Origin: Apteryx mantelli
Lineage: Eukaryota > Chordata > Aves > Apterygiformes > Apterygidae
NCBI RefSeq assembly: GCF_036417845.1
Contig: NC_089994.1
Location: forward strand, 17,440,001 to 17,504,000
Length of the DNA stretch: 64,000 bases
Direction of reading: 5' to 3'
Positions within the stretch are counted from its first letter, which is position 1. Each line of letters begins with the position of its first letter. Positions 25,701 through 38,000 of this stretch are shown here, in pieces. The position numbers and the translations under genes were made by a program. The notes beneath the pieces are model-generated. The model was not told the DNA's origin, did not search any database, and saw nothing but the letters and a program-made list of their open reading frames with translations.

Positions 25701-28700
25701 TGTTCCCAAAAGACAAGATATTAGTGCAGATGCAAACCCCTTTATCTCCAAGAAAGCTCTATTGCAAGTGCTCTTACAAGGGGTCTCAAAAGCCGTTTTA
25801 CAAACAAGGTTGTCCTACAAGAGGGGAAGAGAGACCACTTACCTCCAGCATAATCCCAGACTCTGTGGTTGGTCAGCTGCATTGCATAGGTGTGCTGGGT
25901 CTCCTCAAAATGTTTGTAAGCGTGTCGACTCACATACCGGCCACAGCCTATGTGCCCGCATATTAAACAGATCCAAAGGTTCTGTCAACAGAAGGAACAA
26001 GCCCTGTACATACAATACGGTCAGGCAGTGGTACCAGAGCTTTGAGAAAGTGGGATCAAGGACACTGATGTCCTGCTGCTGCTGTGTATTTCCAGCCACT
26101 GTCTTAGAAAGCGAACAGCATTTGCTTCTCCTCCTCTTTGAAGCCTCACTCAGATTAAAGGCTAAAGAAAAGGAGTACCTGCTCATTCATGCCAATTATA
26201 AGCCTGCAGGTGCCAGGCACTTTGATACTAGCACAAGCACAGACGGAAGAATGGCCTTGATTAATGAACAAGGCAGCACAGCAGGAACATGAAAGCAAGC
26301 TCTGAAGAACACAGACCAAAACTTCTCATTGTTAGTTTAGCCCCCTGCTATCATACGCATCTAATCACACAAGCTCTGATCAGCTTATACGCTAGTATGT
26401 CTCTAAGAATTGGAAACATTTATCAGAACAGGAAAACCTGGGTGGTAATATCCCTTCCCAGTACTTATTCTAACTCAAGAAGAAAGCAGATACATCACTG
26501 ACTGGTAAAAATCAGTCCAACAGCAGCCACAGAATTCACCCCCAAAGCAACTAGAGCAGCAGCGCAGTCAAATCTAGTCTAGATCTCACTCACCATCCAC
26601 CCACCCACTTACTTCTTGAACTCCACACTCAAAACACTTGTTCTCTTCCACTGGCTCAGGGGTTTGGCAGTATCTGCAGACAGGACACCTAGAGGGCAAT
26701 AAGCATCATGATTAGACACAAGGAGCTCTATCTTAATATTATGGTAATTAAAAATAGAGCCAGAGATCTCAAAATGAATACTTTACGCAGTGGGACACTC
26801 CCTACACACACGCATCTTTCAGCTCTCATTTTCCCAACTCAAATTTGTCTCCATTCCACACAAGTCTATTGTTTTTAAGCCAGGAAATGACAGAACAAGT
26901 ATTGATTCTTCCAAAGCCATTCCATGGTCTCAGTTTGACCTGGTTTTGCTGCAGTCCAGGTGATGAGAACAGCTGCAACCTAGAGTAGCAGTGGGGCTGC
27001 CAGTGACCTTGCGCCCTGTAAGCACAAAAGCAATGGCAGAGCTCAAGAAACACTGCTCTGCCTCAGCTGCAAGCACTGCAAGGAACACCTGTACACATGC
27101 CTAAACATTGCTTCTCCACACTGCTGCCAACTGACATCTTCAGTTGAGAGCTATGATCATAACGATCACCTTGGTCTTTGAGGAGGACAGCTGAGAAGGC
27201 AGGAGCAAACTCAGTGCTCTAGTGAAGCAAGAAGTATGCAGAAAGTGAAGGTTTTTCTAGCCTTCTCATTAGATGAAGGCAGTCCAATCGTAAAAGGAAA
27301 AGGCCTCTCATCACCACTTTATTTCTTAGACATCCTCCATTATCTACAGGGTTTTGTGGAGCAGTTACACATTGTTGTGGAAAGATGCTGCAACTACACA
27401 CTGCTGAGACAGCCAAGTAAGAGAGGGAGGTTCCTACACTTTGCAAAAATAGTCTGGTACTTAAAACATCCCTCAGAAAATGAGAGCTCTAGCTTCAGTT
27501 TCATCCCTACCCCAAGGGATTCAGCTTCAGCCCTTCCATTAAAATGTCCCATAACCGCTGCCTAGAAGAATCAGTAGCAGGCACCCTGCTATCATTTCTC
27601 ATGAAACTATAACACTGTGCTGTCAGAAACACAGAAGACCCAAGACCAGAAGGAACCTTTGTCCAGATCCTAACCACCAGAAGACTCAGCTAGGGAGGGA
27701 GGTAACCCAGGATCTGGATTCTGCTGCCAGGACTGCTCATGTATTTTTCATTAGCTGCTGGATAAGCTATAGAAGTAATCATGGGAGTGGACATTTGCAT
27801 TGCAATAAGCTTCCTAGACAAATTCATGTGCTTACAGTCTCTGGGGTGCCTAAGCAAAGTGGGCAGGAATTTTATTCTACTATTCTCCTGGATTGGGAGC
27901 TTAAGTTCTTCTTAAGGTTTATATTAATTATTTAAGTGCTGCTTTGAATCTTTTCCTACACTGGCTAAGCTCCACTGCTCCAAATTTAAACTGGTTTTGA
28001 TTTATGGGGCAAAGCAGCCAATAAACTAGAATAGCTACAAATGCTAGAAATCCCACTGAGGTTCTGTTACTGTGGCTTACAGGTGATACACAAAGAGAGG
28101 GTTAAAGTTTCCCTCCTGGTCTATCCGCTAGTCAGACAGCCAGTGGTACTGGTAACAAAGAAGAAAACACAGTGAAGATAGGGCTCCAGTCCAGCAACCT
28201 TCTGCTGCAGTATCTGTGACTGCCTGATGCGTAGTAAAGCGGCAAACAGTGTCCAGAAGAATGCAAAACACGCACAAGCGATAGAGCTCTTGACTAGCAC
28301 TGAGTGCTGCTGCAGAAGACTTAGACACATTGAAACATCCAACTAAGGGAACGTGCAGAACAGTGAGAGCAAGAACAGGAAAGAGTTTGCAGTAGAGCGA
28401 AGAGCAGCTTTAAGGACAAGTGGGTGTTTTGCTAGTAAAGTTAACCGGCCTGTTAACATCTCAATTAACCCTTTCATGGATCTTCTCAGCATCTCACATT
28501 GTGATCAGGATCTAGACGAGCCCAGTGAAGACTACTGGATGGGCCAGTAGGTGCCATTACTGACAGGACAAGTCACACCTGCAAGCACACAGCTTCTGCT
28601 GGACCAGAGCACGGACACAAGTCAGACCCTCAGCACTGCCCTGTGCCAGAGGGTCTCAGTGGGCCAGAGAGACAGGCCAAGCCACCCCAGGACACACGGC

Positions 28701-31551
28701 TTCCCACTGCTCAGCCTGCACCCACCTTCTGCAATAGTGCCTGCTTAGAGCAGCTCCCTCCCCTTCCCACTTTATGGAGTGATCTTGCCATCATCCCTTC
28801 TTCCCCTGCCTCCCTTCTATCTCTCACTCCAGTCCTGTCTCCTTGCACAGCCTGCTCTAGCCCAACTCTTCATCCTTCTGAGTGTCTAAGTGAGACAGGC
28901 AGGACTGCTGCCCCGAGGGGTTCCCCAGGTGTCCCTAGGCTCCAGTCAGCTGTGGAGATCCACCTAGAGCACAGCCTCAGCTACGCCAGGGGAACCCAGT
29001 GATCAAATGGACACGAAAGACTGAGTGAAATAGCATTGCATGCAGATGCAGCCCTGTTTGCTCCAGTATTTCTATCCTATAGTATTTTAAAACTATCTGC
29101 ATTGCTCTGCAACAGCCCTGTTGCCTTAGCAGCGAGGCCCGCAGGAAACTTTGTCCAATTACTTTTGGCTGGGAGATTTCTCCCCGAAAGTCCATTAATG
29201 GAGAAAAGGAACATTAGAGCTCGCAGTAGTTCCTGCCGCCATGCTCAGATGAGCAGAACCAGTCTTGTCAGCATGTAACCACCACACTCAAAGCAGGGCT
29301 TTAGATGTGGAAACAAACAAAAGCCTCTTACGTGGTGTCCTCCCACCGCTGCAGACACTGGCTGTGAAAGCTGTGGTTACACAGCGTGGTAAGGATCCCG
29401 TTCACAGACTCATCCATCCTCTCCAGGCACACTGTGCACTTTGGGAGCTCTGTCAGATCCATTACAGGCAGGCTGGCCCCCTTCAAAAGAAAAGGCAGAG
29501 ACAAATTGCTCAGCATCCTCCAATCACCATAAATTAAGCACACACATTAGAATGAATCTTAAACTTCTCTCTCATTACTCCTGGCACTGGGGTGCCAAAA
29601 CATTCCTAGGCATTCCTGTGAATCTACAAAGGGGTTAGAAATTTCCCAGATGCAAAAGGAAAGTGAACTACGACACATTTAACAGACCACATCCTCCTCA
29701 CCACACCACAGGCTCAGTGTGGCTGCTGCACCTGCAACCAGCCCGATTCAGTTTTCTGGATTCATCAAATCTACTGCACGTGGCAGGTTTAGATTAGAGA
29801 CACCGCAGCAGTGAGCCATGAAGCCCATAAAGTCACCGAACAAACTCTCTCAGGTAGAAACAAATGGGAAATGAGCTTTGGATTGATGTTAAGCAGTTTT
29901 TACAGTGTCCTGCCCAGTGCAAAATAATCCTGTTAAAACTCTCTCAAGTCCAGGGGAAAAAACAAACAAACAAACCCCAATACAGACCAAAAAACCCACC
30001 AAAATACCCCAAAACACTTACATCTTCTGATTTGAAGACTTCAGCCCTTTCCACATACACCAGCTGGCAAACATCTTCCTCTATCGAGTTGAACTGCCGA
30101 CCATTGCACGCCATATAAAAGCTATCCGCATCAGCCTATGCATAAACCAAGGGAAGCTGGTCAAAAAGAGAAAGCTTTGCAGCTGATACTACCAAGCAAG
30201 AAGAGGAGGAATCTGCTGCATCCTCTCTTCCCCACTCCGCCAAGTCCCATGATATCAGAGGAGATATTTCAGAGAGTCAGCTCCTGCCAGCAGGCATTGT
30301 GTCTTCACGCTGGGTTTAATGCCATTTTCTACCACTTGAAGTCAAGAAATGAAGTTCACAGCAGTGACGGCTACTCTGATATTTGAATACTCAGCAGCAA
30401 TAATGGGCTTCTCTCTTCAGCATCAGCTTTGCCCCTCATCAGCAATTTCAGTGCATTTGCAAAGCAAATATGGTGTCTTTGCAAAAAAAAACCTTAAAAA
30501 CATGGGATGAGAGGGCCACATTCCAGGACACAGATACTTGCGTCAGGGAAAGTAACAACAATTTAACTGTGGGAAGGGATCCATTTCACTGGGAGCAATT
30601 CAGGCATGCTCTGAACCATCCCTGAGAGTCAGCTGCAAAGAGGCAGAATCAAAACAAAACCTGCCAAACGTGTCATCCATATTCACTCAGTGACCTACCC
30701 AAACCCTATCTCTAGCAAGTGATCCCACAAGAGGCAAGCGAGCTGACTGCCAGGTTCCCATATTCCTAGCTGTCCCAGCCAGGTGCGTAAAGGCCCATGA
30801 GACAGGCTTTTGCTACCTGCAGAGACAGCCATCGGGGTCAGTGGGGAACAGGGCTTCAGAGAGTTTCCTAAGACCCAGGAATTTAGAGTGAATTGACTAC
30901 AAGTTTATGGCTTTGCTGCAAAGCAGTGCAGCACTAGATATTTGCCCAAAGTTGATACAAAGCGATATACAAAAATGCATCCTTGTGTCAACAGTACATA
31001 ATACAGAACACATACAAGTACTGCATTTTCACAAAAGCCATGGGAAATATCTTATGTAGCATTCGTGGCTGAGGGAAGTGCTGACCAAACCATCTCCACA
31101 ACCCCAGAATATTTTGTTTGCAGCTGGGAGAAAGGAAGGTACAAATGAGAGGGTCCACGCAGGAACTGGTGGAGGGAATGCCTAAAGCAATGTAATTCAG
31201 GAAGACCTGCGAGCAGCAGTGGGATGTCTAGTTACAAATGCATCCCTTAGACTCAGCTTTCGGGGATACTGCCCTTTTCACACTATATCAGCAGTGGCTG
31301 GGAGACCACCCAGCTCCTCAGAAAAACTGGCCAAGACTTTTCAAAAAGGCAAGCAAAGCCCAACTGGCTGGATTCCTTCTGTTCATCACAGCACAATGTA
31401 TCGCTCTCTTTGTGAACATGCAGAGATGCATGCTGTCCTCTTCTTACTCTTTTTTTTTGAGAGTAGAAAGAACATATTATGCAGAGTATTAAACTCAAGG
31501 GGCACACTGACCTCTGAGGCAGCAGAGAACAGGGTTTGTCTACATATCCTT

Positions 31552-31586
<35 letters not shown>

Positions 31587-34337
31587 TTTTTAAATATCTG
31601 CCAGCAAGAAATAGGATAGACAGAACATGACAGACACTTGCTTCCAGTTCAAAGTGTGGATCTAACCCCAGTCAGCAGCAACAAGAAAGAGCTGGGCAAT
31701 AGGACAGGCCTGTTTCTCAGCAGGTAAAGTGCAATCTTGGCTAACAGCAGGCCAGTGAAGCCAGAGAGCACCCCCAAACAGCAGCTATATGACACTGTGG
31801 CACCCCTTTCATGACAAAGGGATCTCTGGCTCTTACCTGCGAGCTAAACTTTATCAGCACCATGTACTGGTTTGGAGTAGAATCTCTGATGATTTTCATA
31901 TGCTCAATTACTTCATAGAAGGAGGCCACAAACTTCATCAGGTCATGACTGGTCATTGTAGCAGGGACTGTGAGGATGCACAGCATGGCGCTGCGCCTTA
32001 CGTCTTCTTTTAAGGAGGTCATCTTGCTGATAAGACAACAGTTAGACAACTTCACGTCATTTCACAGGGAGGACAAAGGCACAACTGGATACATCACACT
32101 TCCAACAACTGCGGTTCTTAGAATAATTTTGTTGGTAACCTCAATCCTCTTTTACATACTTGTAAATATTAAGAAAGAGAAGCAAGGGGTTGTGTAAGTG
32201 TCTAAAATACCCATACGGAACTATTCCTCTTTAGCAAAGGATTAAAACGGGCAGCTCCAAAAAACAATGGTATTGTCAGGAATAATTCGACATCTGTTTT
32301 TCTATAGAAACAGTTGAAGTTGGCAAGCCACAGATGCTCATAACTATTCCTAGAATGAGTGAGCAATGCTTGTTATTATTTCAAATGCCCATTTTGTGTC
32401 TCCTGATAGCATTCAGGAAGGTCTGAAATGGAAGTTCTCATGCAATTATAAGGGAATGGTGTGGAATTGTAATCCCTGAAATAAGGGATGAAATCTCCAG
32501 CTTTGGATAGCTTATTAGGCCTGCAGCCAAGATCCTAGAGGTCACAGTTTAACCGTGGGATCCCTCAAGAAGCTGCTTTCAAACATCATCTTTCAGGAAC
32601 CAGCATTTGTCATATGTTCTTACGGCCAGCCCCTGGCACGAGCACTCTCTACCCAGAGCGGCGTCACCACAGCCGGGAGACCTGAGCCAGCCTCAAGTTC
32701 TACCATTAATGCAAGGCACCGCCTGCCATCGCAGGTGAAAAGTCACCCTTCCTGTTTGTCCCTGCTCAGCTGGCTCAGGAGCCAGAGCCCTCAGGTGACC
32801 AACTCACCCTTCTGGATGGTGGCATGATTCAGGAGCCCTGTTCCCACTACAGCTACAATTAGTCAAGCAGTCTTACTTTGTTTTGTACAGATGCATAATG
32901 CCATGAACTATTTCAACTGATGGATTCCCGCTGAAGAAGGAAATCTGGTCAGGGAGCTGTTTTGAAGGCGAGTCTGGAGCAGCCTCACGCTCTTTACTTT
33001 GATCGTCATGTTTATTTTTGTCCTCGGCAGATGTAGCCTCTGAAGATTTTCTTCCTTCCATGGCAGCTTTTGTTTCATCTTTTACAAATCAAAAGCTTTC
33101 AGATTACTAACCGCACATCAGAAACATCTACTGTTCTCTAAGCACAGCCTGCATGTACACAACAGCACTCTGAGAAGTCAAATTACATCCTGGAAAGCAG
33201 CAGAAGCATACACCTCTAATCTTTGCTGTTCCAGGGGAGTCTCAGGAGCTGCCAGACACCTGGTGAGAGCCCCTGGCAGGACCCCAGTGCTGCGAAATCA
33301 GCTAGGCAAGTTCTGTACTGGGCCAGGCTAAATCCCAGCAGACACTGACACAAACACAAAGGAACGAGGGCAGGTTTGCGGAGCACGGGCAAGGCGAGCC
33401 ACGCAGCCGCGTGCTAGTCCTTCTCCTCTGCTTTGATGGCAACTCTGACAGGACTTGGCATTGCTGTCCTTAAGCTTCCCACTTATCAGGGAAGGTAATG
33501 TCTGTAGAGCTGAAACGTTTGACTCCTATGGGCCAGGCAGCACAGCCCAAAATAAATTAACACTTTACTTAGTGAGAAAAGTTTGTGAGGAAGAACCAGC
33601 TTTCCTATCCAGTCCCCAGCACACACTCCTTAACTTCTCCAGTGTTTCTTAATATGGATGACTAAGGACCTGCAAATGCAGCAGCAGTTTTATCAATCCA
33701 AGACTCCTAAGACAGTTGTTACCCACAGGACCTGATGCCTGGGGAAGCATCCTGCTTCCTTTCCACACTAAGGGGGAGCTTTATAAAAGCAGTGGGCAAC
33801 ACCCACAGACCCCAAACCCAGCACTTCCACCCCACGAGGCTGGTACCTGGCCGGGGCTGGATGGTCTCGATGATCACGTCGGTCATCTCCCTGCGGCCGA
33901 GGTGCTGATGGAGGATGGCTGCCCGCTCCCCAGGGCCCTTCCCCTCCAAGCAGGCGGGGACAGCCGCCCCGGTGCTCTCCGCGGCCATCTCCGGAGCTGC
34001 GCAGGGAAGAGAGAGCTTGGCACGGGCCGGCGGGAGCAGAGCCTCGGCGCTGGTGGCAGCGGGACCCACCGGGGGCAGCGGGACCCTGATACCCCCACGG
34101 GGACCCAAACGCCGCGACCGCCCCCCCCCCACCGGGACCTCGGAAAGCGCACTGCCCCCCCCCCCCCCCCCGCTGGCACGGCCGACCCGCACCCCGGGCC
34201 CGGTCCCCCGGCGGGAGCGGACCGGACCGGACCGACCGGGCCCGGACAGACTCACCGGCCGCGCTGTAGGCGAAGCCGCCGGGCAGCGGCGAGTGCTCGG
34301 CCAGCTCCAGCCGGATCACCACCAGGGACACGCTCAT
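19753..34337 (-). CDS. BRAP: BRCA1-associated protein (BRAP/IMP), RING E3 ubiquitin ligase
   Basis: A cytoplasmic RING-type E3 ligase that binds nuclear localisation signals and, as IMP, restrains KSR-dependent Raf-MEK-ERK signalling until Ras triggers its autoubiquitination. Twelve coding exons join in phase to 588 residues (human 592): 34337-34256, 33996-33847, 33078-32877, 32026-31837, 30135-30022, 29480-29332, 26688-26613, 25981-25843, 25350-25241, 23508-23419, 21498-21395, 20113-19753. All introns are GT-AG. The start [20 protein letters not shown] equals the human start; an in-frame ATG four codons upstream is ignored. Domains: BRAP2/RRM-like region (about 145-245); RING-H2 with all eight ligands, C261, C264, C280, H282, H285, C288, C297, C300; UBP-type zinc finger from C314 (CFECG...[12 protein letters not shown]...H); C-terminal coiled coil (about 400-540); basic tail KRGK. 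No damage is seen. It shares a head-to-head promoter with ACAD10. Confidence 0.97.
20400..20460 (+). repeat. MIR-like SINE fragment
   Basis: In BRAP intron 11, a string reads like the MIR core in plus orientation (AATCCCAGCTTTGTCACT..., then a degraded counterpart of the CTTGGGCAAGT region). It is short and strongly diverged. Assignment is from memory of the consensus. Confidence 0.4.
31545..31588. repeat. TA/TATG microsatellite in BRAP intron 4
   Basis: A run of TA dinucleotides followed by TATG/GTAT steps, in the intron 5' of exon 5 on the BRAP strand. Simple repeat only. Confidence 0.8.
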
Positions 34338-34497
34338 GGGCCCGGGCACCGCGGGCCGCCGCCGCCGCCGCCGTAGCGCTCCGAGGCCAACGGAGAGGAG
34401 GCGCCACTTCCGCCTCGCGCACCTTTACCCTCTGACCCCGGCGGGGTCACGCCGGCGCCGTCGTGACGTAGCGCCGGCGACGCAGCGGCCGGAGAGC

Positions 34498-34523
34498 GGG
34501 GAGGGGAGGGGAGGGGAGTGGGG
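34498..34523 (+). promoter_or_regulatory. G-quadruplex motif in the BRAP/ACAD10 promoter
   Basis: Four GGGG runs separated by single A residues, followed by another G run, lie about 160 bp upstream of the BRAP start codon. Single-nucleotide loops with four-G runs fit a very stable intramolecular quadruplex. Formation in cells is inference. Confidence 0.75.
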
Positions 34524-34651
34524 ACTGCGAGCTGGGTCCGGCTGCTCCTCGCGCGACTTCCAGGCCTGTTCTCGCGAGACTTGGCGGCGGCGGGGGTGGG
34601 TCAAAGGGCACTGAAGCCCTGCCCTCTTCCTGGCAAGGCAAGGCCCGGCGG

Positions 34652-34725
34652 GGGGCGCCGGGGGCCGGGGAGGGCCCGGAGGGGACGTACGTCCCCTCCG
34701 GGCCCTCCCCGGCCCCCAGCGCCCC
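34652..34725. repeat. Long GC-rich perfect palindrome
   Basis: Positions 34660-34717 form a perfect 58-bp palindrome centred on GACGTACGTC, between 34688 and 34689. Beyond one mismatch (34659 with 34718) pairing resumes to 34652-34725, giving 36 of 37 paired positions per arm. It is almost wholly G and C apart from the centre and two symmetric A/T pairs. It lies between the two promoters and can extrude as a cruciform with no loop spacer. A sequencing or assembly fold-back artefact is the main alternative. Confidence 0.9.
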
Positions 34726-35097
34726 GGGTTGACTCTAGGGGTGCGACGGGAGCGAAGCAGGGATGCGCATTTCCCCCCCCCCCCCCACAGGCAGGCCTGC
34801 GCTGGGGGCAGCAGGCCCCGTTGCCATGACAACGCCGCTAGGCCCAGGATTGGGGGGAGGGGGGGGAGGCCCTATGCCCTTGGCCAAAGGGCGGGAAAAA
34901 ATTTCCTTCGTTTCCCCTTAAACCGGCCCCAGCTGGCGCGAAAGTCATGGTGCAGGGCTGTGGGCCCCCTGTTTGCTCCCCCTCCAGTCAGGAGCCGTGC
35001 AACGATGCTCAAAAGCCTGCGTATGTGTTGTTTTTCCCAGAGGTCGTGCGTATCTCTCTGCTTTTACAGCGGTTCTCCTCTCTGCGTGGCCGGCGGC

Positions 35098-38000
35098 ATG
35101 TACCTGCGACGCGTTTTCCGAGCCTCGTGCTGGCAGGGTGCCGGCATCCCCTGGCCCGCGCCATGTGCGGCGCCGGGGTCGGTCCGGGGCAGGCGTTCGG
35201 GATCGTGCCTGTATAAAGCGGTAATCTTTGACATGAATGGAGTGCTCCTGCCGGCCCCTTACAAGGTAGCTGCAGGTCTGTATCCTCATCTCGCCTTGCT
35301 GGTTTTATGCATATAGACAAAATGAATTTCACATTTCTTCATCGGTCACCTCTGGTTCCTGTAAGGTATTCAAGAATTTGCTTGCAGTGACTTTGATGAT
35401 ACCGCTGCCCAGCACAACCAGTTACACCATCCACAGCACTAGCACTGACAATAACTTGTCATTTTTTGACATCCCCAGGTCAGGGCCTGAACACATCGGA
35501 AGATTAAACTGTCCTGCAATAACACCGACTGATGCCACCTAACAGTGGTGCTGGGTGCTTCAGGACACTTTAAGGACTTAATGTTTTCACCCCAAGGGTA
35601 TCATGTCTAAAATGAGGATGAGGTGCTTTGGTTTGGGGGATGCCAGAACTTCTCTCTGCAGCTGGGTAAATTACCTCAGTCCAGCATGTCTCATGAGTGC
35701 TGGTGTTGTGTCTTTTGAATCAGATTTCAAGGTTGTAGAGGGATTTCTAGCCAGTTTCCCAGTTCTGATGATGCTATATGTGCTCTCTCCTGGCTTTCTT
35801 ACTTCTCTCTATATAGACTGGGAGGTCCAGAATTGTATTCCAGCTGGCACCATCCAAAAAGCTGTACTCGCTGGAGGGGAAAACAGTCCCTCTCTGAAGT
35901 ACACCAGAGGAGAGCTGACGACTGTGGAGTTTTTGCAGGAATTTGGACAGCAGTGCTTTGAGATTGTAAGCCAACTCCCGTCTCCTTTCTTTGTGCTTCC
36001 TGACTACAGGGAAATGGGATCCTGCAATGTGGGAACGTCATGGTTCAGTAAGGAAAGAGGAACTTTTAAAAGAAAATGTTCTGTGGAAGTTGTTTGTGCT
36101 TCATGTATCGAACAAGAGTGGGCTCAGATTTACCATCTGCAGTGCAGGTTCTTAAAGGCTTCTTAGACATCTAGGAAGTATTGCTATCCGATCAGGGCAG
36201 ATTTTTCACTGCCCTCATCATTCTGGTACCCAAACAGGATGACGAGCAGAATTTGCCATCACTTCCGCCTGCCTCTTCCTCCATATTCCATAGCTTTCTA
36301 ATTTCAAGAGACCTCCAGAATCAGCAGAGATGATAAGTCAGAGACGGTCCACCACAGAGACATCCCCTCTCTTATTTTGCTCGATTCTCTGGCTGAGACC
36401 ACTTGCTGCTGATTCCTGCACAGACACACCTGGACCCTGGGGAAGGTTCTTAGGTTCAGGAGAAGTCCCTCCACTACAGCTTGTGTTTATTAGATCCAGG
36501 AACACAATGTAAGAGTCCTCTTTTCCATAAACTCTTTCTGAAACAGCTCAGTTTGAAATACAAGTTCCTTTCCTGCCTCCTGAATGGTAATGCTGCATTT
36601 AACTCCAACCTGCCTTGATTCAATAGCAGGCACAGTTCTAGTGCACTTCTCTTTCCCCACATCAGCCCTTTAGCTTAACTGCTTTTCTGTAGAATTAGTA
36701 ACCTGAGAACTCCATTTTATTTGGTCTAAGCCAAGAAATTCTCTGGCTGCCTTCCACTGCCAAAGGAAGTAAGACAGCAAGATAAGGTGATCATGCAATC
36801 TACCTACCCAGCTGCTCCTCGTCTTGCTTTTTCTTCACTGCTTAAAAACCACTTATAGCTAATTGTCATTATTGGGGTTTCTCTGGTTTCTTAGGCAAAT
36901 GTTTCTGTTCCAGTGGGTTCATTTCTCTTGAACTTAATCAGAAATGAGATGATAAAACAGCTCCCCATAATGGCAGAAGCAGTACAGTGTATCCATGCAG
37001 AAGGTCTTAAGACAGCTGTTCTAAGCAACAACTTCTGTCTGCTGAATGGAGAGAGCTTTCTGCCCCTAGACCGAAAGCAGTTTGATGTGGTAAGCCGGGA
37101 CAGACTTCAAAATGCATTTCTCTGTCTAGCTCTATAGCTCTAGCTTTCTCTCTCTCTATATATGTATACATTTTCCATTGAAAACCCAGGACTGTTTAAA
37201 GTCATCTTGTCAACATTATGTCATTATTGACTCATCTTTCTGTGTATTATAACAGTGACACTGGTGTCTATGAAGTTCTCTTGGTATACTGATGCTCTCT
37301 TATGACGATCTGTGGTACCTTTCATCCCAGTGTTTCAAAGCACTTTAATAACCATGGCCTGTCCAGTGTCATCCCTCATGCAATGTGGCACTTGTGTAAT
37401 GGCAGGCAACTGCACTGTATGTGAGAAAAAGTGCGTAATAATTTGTGGGGGCAGGTAATAAGTGGCGGGGGGCCGTAATAAATGTCAGGAAAAGCATAAT
37501 ATGTTGGAAGGGGGCGTAATAATTTCCAGGGTGGCATAATAAGTGGCATTGGGGTGTAATAACTGGTGGGGGCAATATCTATTCATATCGATATCGAACC
37601 TTATCGATAGGCACTGATACCTCCCGTTCCTGCCACACACGCGTAGCTTTCAGACTGGGGCTGATGTTGCTCTTGGTAGGCACCGATGACTCTCTCTCAG
37701 TATTGAGCCCTCTCGATATGGAGCAGCACTGATGCCTGTCGAATGCGAGACCTATCAATAGTGTTCGATGTCGATATCAATAATAAGTGGAAGAGGCACG
37801 TGATGTGTCGGAAGGGGGTGTAATAAGTGTTGGGGGCCGTAATAAATGGTGGGGGGTGTAATATGTCAGAAGAGGGTGTAATAGTTTGCAGAGGGGTGTA
37901 ATAAGTGTCAGGGGGTGTAATAAATGGTGTGGGAATGTAAAATGTCGGAAGGGGGTGTAATAAGTAGTGTGGGGGCATAATAACATCGATCCCTCTCAGT

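Larger units (their letters stand above)
34338..35097. promoter_or_regulatory. Bidirectional CpG-island promoter of BRAP and ACAD10
   Basis: Only 760 bp separate the BRAP start codon (minus) from the chosen ACAD10 start codon (plus), and the interval is a CpG island that spreads into both first exons. Motifs seen: a CRE-like TGACGTA near 34463-34469, an inverted CCAAT box (ATTGG) near 34850, an E2F-like GGCGGGAAA near 34889, and several GC boxes. There is no TATA box. Unusual features inside are a tandem G-run motif and a long palindrome, listed separately. Which strand each motif serves is inference. Confidence 0.8.

Noticed and set aside
27620-27720. Possible CR1/L3-type fragment (CCAAGACCAGAAGGAACCTT...)
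   Set aside because: Only about 40 bases resemble the family, and no terminal repeat or second block was found. Left unannotated.
34165-34349. Upstream in-frame ATG giving MPGPMSVSL for BRAP
   Set aside because: The second ATG (34337-34335) matches the human start exactly. The four extra codons are not supported by family length.
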